Assembly: GCF_000685155.1 (NCBI RefSeq)
Contig: NZ_JMIY01000002.1
Coordinates: forward strand, 57,618-121,617
Length of the DNA: 64,000 bases
Direction: 5' to 3'
Source: Candidatus Methanoperedens nitratireducens
Lineage (GTDB): Archaea; Halobacteriota; Methanosarcinia; Methanosarcinales; Methanoperedenaceae
Shown here piece after piece: positions 1 through 8,051 of this stretch. The notes beneath the pieces are model-generated. The model did not search any database. It worked only from the letters and a program-made list of their open reading frames with translations, and was not told the origin of the DNA. Position numbers and translations under genes: made by a program. Positions within the stretch are counted from its first letter, which is position 1, and every line of letters begins with the position of its first letter.

Positions 1-416
1 TTCTCAGCTCTGGAAAAGAGCACATACTCAAAGCTTTAGCTTAAAAAAGGTGAGTAGTTACAATCAAAGATGCTATGTTGAATAAATCCTCAGTTTCCCG
101 TCATACTCTACCCCATGCTCTTTAAATTTTTGGGACGCAAAGCATAGCATATTAATCTTCGCTCCCTTTGCGAACTGGTATGAAAAAGTTCAATCTATAT
201 CGCATCTTAGACTCGGATGTGGTTCAGCTAATATAAACAACGAACTGGTACGAACTCGATACGAACTCGGGCTGATGAGTTCGTTTAAGTTCGTTTTGAG
301 TTCGTTGTTAATCGTCTTTTTCATTGTTATCTATGAAACACAGTTCATAGCTGACTTTGCGGTGGGATTGCGACAAGATGTATTCTAAAAAGTGTTAGCT
401 ACTGAAGGTATAACCC
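1..416. other. Gene-free left edge
   Basis: I see no convincing coding frame here. The stretch is AT-rich and holds the inverted-repeat cluster described separately at 236-309. A short stretch resembling its half-sites (gaactggta) also occurs once earlier, near 173. It lies beyond the 3' end of the GAPDH gene, so it may be an intergenic terminator or regulatory zone between that gene and one outside the window. Confidence 0.5.
236..309. repeat. Imperfect palindrome built of repeated cgaact/agttcg half-sites
   Basis: The left half carries cgaact three times (near 241, 251 and 262) and the right half carries agttcg three times (near 278, 288 and 299). The outermost arms aacaacgaact and agttcgttgtt are exact reverse complements. 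The whole could fold as a long imperfect hairpin, or act as an array of protein-binding half-sites. The sequence does not decide between these. Confidence 0.6.
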
Positions 417-1430
417 TCAAATTCCGAGGATTTTATTAGTCTTCGCTATCGATCTTGCTCCGTCCCTTTCCAGCTCAAGCATCGCCCTGATTGCATCCAC
501 GTTCTCAGGAACCACATCAGCCTCCTGGTGTATCGCCTGGAAGAAATAGAGCTCTCCCTTACTGATAGAAATTGAGTCCTTCCATACCACGTTCTCCCAC
601 ACATCACCCCTTGGCCTTCCCATGTCCTTTGCGAATTCCATCGCTTCGGCTGTTGATTTTATCCTGTCACTGCTGCTTACAAGCCTGATGCGCGGGCGTT
701 CTTTGAAGAGATTTATGATAGCATCTTCACCTGGCGTATCTTTTAATTCTATATTGAGCGCGTGAAGATGCATGAGAGTGGTTGATGTCTTCACTGCCAT
801 AGTTGTAACATCAACGTGTGGAAGGATCGAGTTCACATCAGGCCCGTGGTGTGAGGGAAGCTTGATCGGATCAGGAACAAGAGCATTTATGGGGCCTGTT
901 TTTATATCATTCGGGTCTGCTGCCCGCCTCATCAGTGTTACCCTGGCTTTTCTGATGCCGTATGCAGTATCAAGAGCATACAGTACCCTGACAAGCCCTG
1001 TCGTATTGCAGGAGACAACCCTGGCAAAATCCCGTCCTATGGCTTCCTTATAATTTGCCTCTGAATTGAATGAAAAACCTGCCAGTTCATGTTCCTCCCC
1101 ACCCTGCCAGATGGCCTTGATACCGTGTTTGTTATATAATTCCTTATATTCAGCGCCGATATCCCCGGGTGTGGCATCGATCACTATATCTGCTTTATCC
1201 AGAAGATCATCCAGCGTACCGCTGACTTTTATATCTGATTTTTTGAATTGCTCGATATTCTCTCTGGCTGTGGTATATAGGTCGTATCCTTTTTCCTGCG
1301 CGATACGTGCTTCAAAACTCGGTCTTGTTTTCACAACACCTGTAATTTCCATGTCATCCTGAGCAGCCACAGCATCTGCTACGCGTTTCCCTATTGTTCC
1401 GTAACCGTTTATTGCCACTTTAGCTTTCAT
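417..1430 (-). CDS. gap: Glyceraldehyde-3-phosphate dehydrogenase, archaeal (class II) type
   Basis: This enzyme interconverts glyceraldehyde-3-phosphate and 1,3-bisphosphoglycerate with NAD(P) in glycolysis/gluconeogenesis. The product is 337 residues, normal for archaeal phosphorylating GAPDH. The N-terminus has the Rossmann pattern INGYGTIGKRVADAV, and the catalytic cysteine lies in the SCNTTGLVR motif near residue 140. The ATG at 1430 is chosen because it follows a GGAGGAG ribosome-binding site. A longer frame to 1460 would overlap the CooT-like gene upstream. Neighbours are on both strands; the CooT-like gene just upstream on the same strand may be co-transcribed. Identification is by direct motif reading and is secure. 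Confidence 0.95.
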   Translation of the reverse strand: MKAKVAINGYGTIGKRVADAVAAQDDMEITGVVKTRPSFEARIAQEKGYDLYTTARENIEQFKKSDIKVSGTLDDLLDKADIVIDATPGDIGAEYKELYNKHGIKAIWQGGEEHELAGFSFNSEANYKEAIGRDFARVVSCNTTGLVRVLYALDTAYGIRKARVTLMRRAADPNDIKTGPINALVPDPIKLPSHHGPDVNSILPHVDVTTMAVKTSTTLMHLHALNIELKDTPGEDAIINLFKERPRIRLVSSSDRIKSTAEAMEFAKDMGRPRGDVWENVVWKDSISISKGELYFFQAIHQEADVVPENVDAIRAMLELERDGARSIAKTNKILGI

Positions 1431-1456
1431 AATATTCTCCTCCTGATTTAAATTAT

Positions 1457-1630
1457 TCATTCATCTATTATAGCTTCCTGTTTTGTCAGATTAACATCTA
1501 TTATTCTGCCCGGAATGGTTTTTATATCACCCAGTATGCCGTAGAGTTTGATAGAATCCCTGTCAGCAGTTATACGTACAACATCTTCCATTATGGTATT
1601 CCCTTTGAAAATTACCTTGAGTTCACACAT
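1457..1630 (-). CDS. Small CooT-like protein (PF10133 type)
   Basis: This 57-residue frame begins MCELKVIFKG and ends in a GRIIDVNLTKQEAIIDE-like tail. The MCE start, a mid-region GxLGD(I)K turn and a final G-R-I/V strand match the small CooT family, whose bacterial member binds nickel through an N-terminal cysteine for CO dehydrogenase maturation. The family has also been labelled a predicted RNA-binding protein. Residue Cys2 is present. It ends 27 bases upstream of the GAPDH start on the same strand. Nickel handling is inferred from the family only; no nickel enzyme gene is adjacent. Confidence 0.7.
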   Translation of the reverse strand: MCELKVIFKGNTIMEDVVRITADRDSIKLYGILGDIKTIPGRIIDVNLTKQEAIIDE

Positions 1631-1743
1631 GGCATTTAATTCGGTTTGTTAATATTAAGATTTATGATACCCTGTAACTATTATAAGTCGGAGACTTTGC
1701 TATACCCGAATTAAAAGAACTGATCATACCTGAAAATACTGTT

Positions 1744-2586
1744 ATGGAGGAGCACTTCATTATAGTTGACGGTGACGTTGTGGTGGGAAATTATGCAGAG
1801 CTGGGTTTTGGATTGATCGCAAAGACCGTGGTGGCAGGAGAACATGTAAAGATTAACGGCAGCATACTCTCGGAAAACGATGTAAGGATAGATATGTGGT
1901 CTGAGATAGAAGGGGATATTAAGGCCAGGGCAGATGCCTATCTTGGCGAGTTTGTTAATGTCTCAGGAAGACTCCTTGCCGGGAATCTTAATGTAGGAAA
2001 CAATGTGAAGATCAACGGTGGTTACGATGTCAGGGGATGGCTTGTTGTGCGCAACCCTCTCCCTGTAATCATGTTCATATTCTTTTACATAATGGCCCTG
2101 CTGCGTCTGGGCAGTGAGGAGGAGGTTGAGAAAGCACTTGAAGAGCTGTTCTCTGATGATACGCCTCAGAATAAGCTCATGTCAGTACCTGACAGGACAA
2201 AGATCAGCCTTGAGACAATAAAAACTATCACACCTGCCGTGATCGGCAGCAACTGCCGCCTGCTCGGTAATATCCATGCGAGTTCAGCATCCATTGGAAA
2301 CCATGTGACGCTGTTTGGCAGTGTGCGTACAGCAGGCAATATTACTATAGGAAGAAGCTGTACAATCCATGGTAATCTCGTTTCCAGGGAAAAAGTGAGT
2401 ATAGCGAGAAACTCAAAGGTTCTTGGTAAAATAACCGCAGGTTCTATAGTGATGCACGAGACATCCATGGTAGATGGCACTCTAACTGCTGCTGGTGGTG
2501 TGACTGTAGAGAGGGATGATATTGACGGGTTAAATGATATTGAGAAAAGTCTGTTCTACGGGTTCGTGATGCTTGAGGATCAATAA
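1744..2586 (+). CDS. Bactofilin-like polymer-forming protein with beta-helix repeats
   Basis: The 280-residue product is rich in short G-x-V/I repeats typical of left- or right-handed beta-helices (for example VVVGNYAELGFGL, NLNVGNNVKINGG, SIGNHVTLFGSV). A hydrophobic stretch near residues 104-120 (PVIMFIFFYIMALLRLG) and an acidic linker separate two repeat blocks. Archaeal relatives are annotated as polymer-forming cytoskeletal proteins; a cytoskeletal or envelope scaffold role is inferred. The reading frame is open for about 19 codons upstream of this ATG and reads like protein (IPELKELIIPENTV), with GGAG 8 bases before an ATA codon at 1702. The true start may therefore be upstream and non-canonical. 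It converges with the next gene, overlapping by 7 bases. Confidence 0.8.
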   Translation: MEEHFIIVDGDVVVGNYAELGFGLIAKTVVAGEHVKINGSILSENDVRIDMWSEIEGDIKARADAYLGEFVNVSGRLLAGNLNVGNNVKINGGYDVRGWLVVRNPLPVIMFIFFYIMALLRLGSEEEVEKALEELFSDDTPQNKLMSVPDRTKISLETIKTITPAVIGSNCRLLGNIHASSASIGNHVTLFGSVRTAGNITIGRSCTIHGNLVSREKVSIARNSKVLGKITAGSIVMHETSMVDGTLTAAGGVTVERDDIDGLNDIEKSLFYGFVMLEDQ

Positions 2587-3083
2587 ATCGTCACGCTTTT
2601 TACGCCTTCTATTCTGGTAAGGGCATCTATAAGCTCTCCGCTCACCCTGCCTTCTGTTATTATCGTGAGTCTTGGGTCTTCAGTGAGATAGGGATCATCC
2701 GATACAGCCTGTCTGATAATAACCCCGTGTTCTGCTACTGCTGTTGCCACTGCACCCAGGAGTCCTTTTCGGGCTGCGTTCCGGGGCGTGATAACGATCA
2801 CGCCAAGGCCAAGATATGGCGCTACATCCCTGAGAAAAGGGATTGTTCTGATATTCTGGAATATCTCCATAAGCTCTTTATCCCGCAGGATGGTCTCACA
2901 TGTAGCATCAATCACCCTTCTATCAACTCCAATCTCATTCGCTATCTGGGTATGGGCTATCTCGATATTCCCCGAAACGACGCGGCACTGGGCATTTATC
3001 TGGAATCCCCTCTCTAAGAGCAGTCTGACAACTTTTTCCTGTGCGGGATGGTTTTTGAATTTCTCCTGGATTGCACTCCACAT
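2580..3083 (-). CDS. HTH and ACT-domain regulator of amino acid metabolism (COG2150 type)
   Basis: The 167-residue protein has an N-terminal helix-turn-helix-like segment (about residues 10-75, with HTQIANEIGVDRRVIDAT) and a C-terminal ACT-like domain (about 90-167, LGVIVITPRNAARKGLLG and the end strand EGVKSVTIY). This arrangement is that of archaeal proteins described as regulators of amino acid metabolism, where the ACT domain senses an amino acid or similar ligand. Ligand and targets cannot be told from sequence. It converges on the bactofilin-like gene, and its start lies about 150 bases from the divergent peptidase gene. Confidence 0.8.
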   Translation of the reverse strand: MWSAIQEKFKNHPAQEKVVRLLLERGFQINAQCRVVSGNIEIAHTQIANEIGVDRRVIDATCETILRDKELMEIFQNIRTIPFLRDVAPYLGLGVIVITPRNAARKGLLGAVATAVAEHGVIIRQAVSDDPYLTEDPRLTIITEGRVSGELIDALTRIEGVKSVTIY

Positions 3084-3231
3084 TACTCACATTATAGTTG
3101 TGCTTAATACAAATGTTTTATTGTGCGCTGCCCGCCAGTACAGACCGAAAAGTACTTAGTAATAGCAGATATATGGATATTCGTTATTATACGAACATAT
3201 GTGACTATAAGCGGAGATAAAAAAGAACAAC

Positions 3232-3735
3232 ATGAAAAAAGACTTTAATACCCGATTTGAAAATTCAAGGACACTGGCAGATATCTTTGAGGTTGTAAAG
3301 GCATCTGTGTGGGAGAGCATGGAGAAGAAAAGCCGCGGAGGCCTCATGCTTGGCCTTGCGAACCTGGGGAACCACCCGCAGGGATTCCTGGGAGCTTTCT
3401 ACCCTGTCGGCTCCAATATCATAGTGCTGAACAAGGTGCCCCTTCGCAGGATCAAGGAGACAGATCCCCGGCTCTACAAGCCCTATATCTTTCACGTCCT
3501 GCTGCATGAATACCTGCATTCACTGGGATATTTAGATGAAAGCGCAGTAAGGCAAAAGGTCTATGAGATCACCAGAAACACCTTCGGGGAAGACCATCTC
3601 GCTACACGGATGGCTGCAGATACCACTACTTTCTACAAGAACCTTGTGTACCCTGATGCAGTCTGGAAAGCAGATGATATGGGACTTGAGCTTGTAGATG
3701 GTTTTGACAGGTCAAGCGCCAGTTACATAGCTTAA
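3232..3735 (+). CDS. Single-domain HEXXH zinc peptidase (minigluzincin-like)
   Basis: The 167-residue protein contains the zinc motif HEYLH within LLHEYLHSLGYLDE at about residues 97-110, the signature of zinc-dependent peptidases. It has no signal peptide or membrane segment, so it should be cytoplasmic. Size and motif context resemble the small archaeal minigluzincin peptidases; that family link is my inference, and the third zinc ligand cannot be assigned with certainty. The gene stands alone between the ACT regulator and the succinate dehydrogenase operon, reading toward the latter. Substrate is unknown. Confidence 0.75.
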   Translation: MKKDFNTRFENSRTLADIFEVVKASVWESMEKKSRGGLMLGLANLGNHPQGFLGAFYPVGSNIIVLNKVPLRRIKETDPRLYKPYIFHVLLHEYLHSLGYLDESAVRQKVYEITRNTFGEDHLATRMAADTTTFYKNLVYPDAVWKADDMGLELVDGFDRSSASYIA

Positions 3736-3763
3736 ATCTCAAGCGAACAACGGCAAGGTGTGC

Positions 3764-4465
3764 TTACTTAAAAACAGATTTCCTCTTCAAGAACTGGATT
3801 GCCTCTGTGATAGGTATATTCTTGGGGCAGTATTCAGTGCAGCGAAATATCGTGCGGCAGCGCCAGACGCCATCTTCGCCTCTGACTACCTCAAGCCTCT
3901 CCTTTCCTCCTGCATCTCTTGTATCGCGGTTGAACCTGTACACTTTGGTAAGCGCCATGGGTCCTATGTACTTTTCCCTGCTTGTCCAGGATATCGGGCA
4001 GGATGTTTCGCATACTGCACACAGGATGCATTTGATATGGGGTTCTATCAGGTCTACATCCTCCTGCATCTGGATATTCTCTTTATCAGGCATACCTTCC
4101 GGTACAAGGTACGGCTTGATCTTCCTGTAATTATTAAAAAATGGCTCAAGGTCGACAACAAGATCCTTTATAATATCAAGCCCTGGCAGCGGTTCTATGG
4201 TAAGTGTGCCTCTGTATTCAGATATCTGCGTCTTGCAGGCAAGTCTGCACTTGCCATTCAGGGTCATGGCACAGGAGCCACATATAGCCCACCTGCATGA
4301 GTATCTGAATGATAAGGTCCCATCCTGCTCATCAAGCACATTAAAAAGCGCTTCAAGTACGGTCATGCCTGGCTTTGTCTTTACTGTATATGTCTGGTAA
4401 TACGGCTCATGCCTGGCATTCTCTGGATCGAGTCTGAAAATCTTAAGGTTGATCGTATTCCCCAT
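3764..4465 (-). CDS. sdhB: Succinate dehydrogenase / fumarate reductase iron-sulfur subunit
   Basis: This 233-residue subunit carries electrons between the flavoprotein and the membrane anchor. All three cluster motifs are visible: a [2Fe-2S] site around residues 55-75 (CRWAICGSCAM and a later C), a [4Fe-4S] motif CILCAVCETSCP near 146 and a [3Fe-4S]/quinone-proximal motif CTEYCPKNIP near 210. The start ATG abuts the stop of sdhA (one-base overlap), so the gene is translated with it. It is the last gene of the sdhCDAB run. Direction (succinate oxidation or fumarate reduction) cannot be read from sequence. Confidence 0.95.
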   Translation of the reverse strand: MGNTINLKIFRLDPENARHEPYYQTYTVKTKPGMTVLEALFNVLDEQDGTLSFRYSCRWAICGSCAMTLNGKCRLACKTQISEYRGTLTIEPLPGLDIIKDLVVDLEPFFNNYRKIKPYLVPEGMPDKENIQMQEDVDLIEPHIKCILCAVCETSCPISWTSREKYIGPMALTKVYRFNRDTRDAGGKERLEVVRGEDGVWRCRTIFRCTEYCPKNIPITEAIQFLKRKSVFK

Positions 4466-6174
4466 CAGTACACTCTCTTCTCTGGTTTGAATTTTGATAT
4501 CATAACATCCCTGTACTCAATTTTAATTCCATCGGGTGTGTACCGTGCTATCGTATGCTTGAGGAAATTAGCATCATCACGTTCAGGGTAATCTGTTCTG
4601 TAATGTGATCCCCTGCTCTCTTTTCTAAGAAACGCTCCTTTAGCAATCACTTCTGCAAGTGAGAGCATGGCCTCAAGTTCAAAAGCATGTAAAAGATCGA
4701 GGTTGTACACAGTACCACTGCTCACATGCACGTTCTTGAACCTAAGAGATAGCTCACTTACACCATCTATGGCTTCCCTGAGCAGATCTTCCTGTCTGAA
4801 TATCCCCGCTTTTTTGACCATAAGTTGTCCAAGATCCCTGCGTATCGATGCCGGTTTTTCTGCTCCTTCCCTGCCTTTCATCTTCTCATTGGTTTTTTTG
4901 TATTCCTGCTCTATTGCATCCAGGATAACCCGGTCTATTTTATTTTCACCAGATCCCTGTTCACGCACTGCAAAATCAGAAGCAGACTCGCCAACACATT
5001 TGCCAAAGACCAGCGTCTCAAGAAGAGAGTTCCCGCCAAGCCTGTTAGCCCCGTGTACGCTCACGCATGAGCATTCGCCCACGGCATACAGACCTGCTAT
5101 CTCTGTTTCACCGTTTACATTGCAGTCTATGCCTCCCATCGTATAATGCTGTGCAGGCTGGACAGGGATGGGTTCTTTAACAGGGTCTAATCCAATAAAG
5201 TTCAGGCACAATTCCCTGACACCTGGCAGGCGCTCATCGATCATTTTTTCACCAAGATGGCGCAGATCAAGGTACACATACCCATTATTGATGCCTCTTC
5301 CCTCCTTGATCTCTGTGATGATCGACCGTGCCACGATATCCCTTGGTGCAAGCTCCATCATAGAGGGAGCATATCGCTCCATGAACCGCTCACCCCTGCT
5401 GTTTATGAGATAGCCCCCTTCACCTCTTGAGCCCTCTGTGAGCAGGATGTTAGTTCTGTAAAGCGTGGTGGGATGGAACTGCATGAACTCCATGTCCTTT
5501 AATGCTACGCCGGCACGGAACGCAAGGAACATACCAGAACCGCTCATGATCAGGGAGTTGGTGGTTTTTGAATAGATCCTGCCCGCACCTCCTGTGGCAA
5601 GTACGATGGAATGGGCAGCATATGCTTCCAGTTTACCTGTCTGCATGTTCCATGCGATCGCGCCCACGGCCCTTCTGTTCCTGACCACAAGCGAGAGAAC
5701 AAAACGCTCAGGATATACCCTGATATTATTCTTTACAGATTGCTCATTCATGGTATGCAATAGTGCATGGCCTGTAGTATCCTCTGCATAGCATGTCCTG
5801 GGGAATCCTGCTCCTCCGAATGGCCGCTGTGCGATCCGCCCCTCAGGCGTGCGGGAGAACGGCGTGCCCCAGTGCTCCATCTCATATACACGCTCTGAAG
5901 CTTCTTTTGTGAGTATTTCCACTGCATCCTGGTCTGCAAGAAAATCAGAGCCTTTCACAGTATCATAGGCATGTTTTTCCCATGTATCATCCCTGCCCTC
6001 AGGCACGTTCCCGAGCGGTGCATTGACCCCGCCCTGGGCAGCACATGAATGGGACCTGACAGGATAGACCATCGATAGTACAGCTACATCGCAGTACTTC
6101 TTCGCTTCTATTGCCGCGCGAAGGCCTGCAAGACCACCTCCTATCACAAGCACTGGATGGAAAACGGGCTGCAT
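4465..6174 (-). CDS. sdhA: Succinate dehydrogenase / fumarate reductase flavoprotein subunit
   Basis: This is the catalytic FAD subunit (569 residues), which converts succinate and fumarate. It begins with the FAD-binding VIGGGLAGLRAAIEA motif. His42 in SHSCAAQGG is the residue that carries covalent FAD in the family. Substrate-site motifs HPTTLYRTNILLTEGSRGEGG and PRDIVARSI are present, as is the HGANRLGGNSLLE motif that closes the FAD site. Length is normal. It lies between sdhD (one-base overlap) and sdhB in one operon. Confidence 0.96.
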   Translation of the reverse strand: MQPVFHPVLVIGGGLAGLRAAIEAKKYCDVAVLSMVYPVRSHSCAAQGGVNAPLGNVPEGRDDTWEKHAYDTVKGSDFLADQDAVEILTKEASERVYEMEHWGTPFSRTPEGRIAQRPFGGAGFPRTCYAEDTTGHALLHTMNEQSVKNNIRVYPERFVLSLVVRNRRAVGAIAWNMQTGKLEAYAAHSIVLATGGAGRIYSKTTNSLIMSGSGMFLAFRAGVALKDMEFMQFHPTTLYRTNILLTEGSRGEGGYLINSRGERFMERYAPSMMELAPRDIVARSIITEIKEGRGINNGYVYLDLRHLGEKMIDERLPGVRELCLNFIGLDPVKEPIPVQPAQHYTMGGIDCNVNGETEIAGLYAVGECSCVSVHGANRLGGNSLLETLVFGKCVGESASDFAVREQGSGENKIDRVILDAIEQEYKKTNEKMKGREGAEKPASIRRDLGQLMVKKAGIFRQEDLLREAIDGVSELSLRFKNVHVSSGTVYNLDLLHAFELEAMLSLAEVIAKGAFLRKESRGSHYRTDYPERDDANFLKHTIARYTPDGIKIEYRDVMISKFKPEKRVY

Positions 6175-6527
6175 TATCCACCTCCTGTTATAAATGGATA
6201 CAATGCATAGATACCGAAAATAACAGTTGCGATTCCGATGATGAACAGGATAAGCGAGATAGGCCTGTTATGCGGTAAGAATGCAGGATAATCAAGAATG
6301 ATATTTCTAACTCCGTTTAGACCATGAAATACTACTAACATAAGGAGGATAAGATCTATGGTTATAAATACAGTGCTCTGGAGCCGCATCTGCACACCTG
6401 CAAATGTTATGGGCTCACCCCAGTCTGCATAGTGTCCTACCCAGAAATGGACGGCCAGGAGAACAACAAGAACAGCGCCGCTTATGCGCTGCAGCAGCCA
6501 CGGGATAGTACTAAAATATCTGTTCAT
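6174..6527 (-). CDS. sdhD: Succinate dehydrogenase membrane anchor subunit D
   Basis: The 117-residue protein has three hydrophobic segments (about residues 8-25, 50-68 and 90-110). Motifs LLQRISGAVLVVLLAVHFW and FHGLNGVRNII are typical of the anchor subunits that bind haem b and quinone, so His residues in HFW and FHG are candidate haem ligands. The ATG at 6527 is preferred over a longer frame because it follows a GGAGGGGTGAT ribosome-binding site. The stop overlaps the sdhA start by one base, and the start follows closely on sdhC. Confidence 0.9.
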   Translation of the reverse strand: MNRYFSTIPWLLQRISGAVLVVLLAVHFWVGHYADWGEPITFAGVQMRLQSTVFITIDLILLMLVVFHGLNGVRNIILDYPAFLPHNRPISLILFIIGIATVIFGIYALYPFITGGG

Positions 6528-6528
6528 A

Positions 6529-6927
6529 TCACCCCTCCCCAAAGATTACCGGGACCAGAAGTTTTGCCGCAAGTAGTGCGATGATGACGGTCAGTACAAT
6601 AGCCAGTATAAAACCCAGCTTCTGTCTTTTTATTCCTATCCCCGTATCGAAAAATATTATCCGCACTCCATTAAGGGCATGGAAAGAGGCTGCTGCAAGA
6701 AGAGCAACATCAAGGACAAGAAACAGAGGCCGGCTGAACGCTCCCAGTTTCATATCAAATGCAGCAGGTGATATGGTTGAACTGGAGATCGTCCATATAT
6801 GCAAAAAAAGATAACCTGCCAGAATAATGCCTGTCAGGCGGTGAAACACATACGCAAGGGTACCTGGTTCATCGGAATTGAGAATTGTCCTGAGAAGTAT
6901 TTTAAGCTGTGAATCTTTCAATGACAT
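6529..6927 (-). CDS. sdhC: Succinate dehydrogenase cytochrome b-type subunit C
   Basis: The 132-residue anchor has three transmembrane segments. The N-terminal motif YVFHRLTGIILAGYLFLH is the classic SdhC signature with paired histidines, and FHALNGVRIIFFD matches the partner motif in SdhD. Together the two anchors would hold a haem b and a site for a membrane electron carrier (a quinone or methanophenazine). It is the first gene of the minus-strand operon and is divergent from mtrE, with 240 bases between them. Confidence 0.92.
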   Translation of the reverse strand: MSLKDSQLKILLRTILNSDEPGTLAYVFHRLTGIILAGYLFLHIWTISSSTISPAAFDMKLGAFSRPLFLVLDVALLAAASFHALNGVRIIFFDTGIGIKRQKLGFILAIVLTVIIALLAAKLLVPVIFGEG

Positions 6928-7094
6928 ACTTTTGCTTTGATGATTTCTTTGCCTGTCATATCTTCATTATTTATAATTGTAAATTGTATCTCTTATAGGG
7001 GATCATATCACTTATATGTTTCTTTTATAGAGCAGACCCGTAAAAAGTGCGAGGGCAAGCGCAAGATAGTCCTTTTAGGGCAATTATAACAGAA

Positions 7095-7116
7095 AATTAT
7101 CCTTTTTAGGATAATT
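7095..7116. promoter_or_regulatory. Inverted repeat in the sdhC-mtrE divergent promoter region
   Basis: The arms aattatcc and ggataatt flank a 6-base spacer (ttttta) and are exact reverse complements. A related sequence (ccttttagggcaattat, 7071-7087) lies 30 bases upstream of the matching part at 7101-7118. Downstream, a TATA-like stretch (tatatagtatata, about 7137-7149) is well placed for the mtrE start at 7168. The repeat is a candidate operator for the methyltransferase operon and perhaps sdh. No protein can be assigned to it. Confidence 0.5.
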
Positions 7117-7167
7117 ATTATTCAAAACTCGAAACGTATATAGTATATATCTTTTGTTTGTGCTCTC

Positions 7168-8049
7168 ATGTTACCGTTACTTGGAGCTGCATTGTCAGGT
7201 CTGCTTGCCTTCCTCGCAGGCATCTTTGAAGACAGCGAATCCAACGCTGGCTCTGCAAGCAACCCAAACTCGCAGGTGCAACTGGCTCCTCAGATCGGGC
7301 ATCGCCACAGGTATTTTAATAAAGCTATCTCAGGGGAGCCGCCCGCGAATGCTCTCTGGGTTACCACGGCTGCAACCGTCGCTGTTCTTCTTTCAGTAAG
7401 GCTTGAGGCTATGGGCACTTTATATTCTGTAATTCTTTCTTCGGTTATTGGCGCTCTTGTTTCTGCACTTCTCCTCGGTCTTTACGGTATCCTTGCCCAT
7501 ATTTCAAGGATCGCAAGTATGAGGACATTCAGGCAGCCACTGTACTGGGATGCAATATTCTCTGCGCTTCCTCTTGGCATTTCTTTCGGGTTTTTAACTG
7601 CTTTCTCTCTAACGCTTCTTTCATTCACAGCAGGAATGATGCTTAATAACCCATTCTCAGTCCCGCTTATCGCTTTATTGCTGGGCATTACAATAGGTTC
7701 GATTGGTTCTGCCACAGGAGATATTCACTATGGCGCTGAGAGGCTTTACCAGCATTACATGTTCGGCTCAGGCATACCTATCGCAAAGCAGGGAGATATC
7801 GATATCAAAGGAGAATATGGATATCGTAATTCGGTAGATACTCCTTATTTCACCCTGAGATTCGGGGCAATGGTAACCGCTTTTGCTTTTGGACTGCTAA
7901 TATTCCTTGATTCTCTATCAAGAGTTTTTGATTTCGCAGGCGTCTGGACATCGGTCATTGTAGAGCTTGGTATAATCCTTATCATATTTATTGTAACTGT
8001 GCGTCTTGAGAAATATACAAGAGATAAATACGGACCCTTTATGAGGTAA
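7168..8049 (+). CDS. mtrE: Methyl-H4MPT:coenzyme M methyltransferase subunit E
   Basis: This is an integral membrane subunit of the sodium-translocating Mtr complex, which couples methyl transfer between tetrahydromethanopterin and coenzyme M to sodium movement. The 293-residue protein has about six hydrophobic segments and the family's GSGIPIAKQGDI and YRNSVDTPYFTLRFG stretches in a loop before the last membrane helices. It is the first gene of mtrEDCBAFGH, the order found in methanogens, and is followed by mtrD two bases later. Confidence 0.97.
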   Translation: MLPLLGAALSGLLAFLAGIFEDSESNAGSASNPNSQVQLAPQIGHRHRYFNKAISGEPPANALWVTTAATVAVLLSVRLEAMGTLYSVILSSVIGALVSALLLGLYGILAHISRIASMRTFRQPLYWDAIFSALPLGISFGFLTAFSLTLLSFTAGMMLNNPFSVPLIALLLGITIGSIGSATGDIHYGAERLYQHYMFGSGIPIAKQGDIDIKGEYGYRNSVDTPYFTLRFGAMVTAFAFGLLIFLDSLSRVFDFAGVWTSVIVELGIILIIFIVTVRLEKYTRDKYGPFMR

Positions 8050-8051
8050 AA

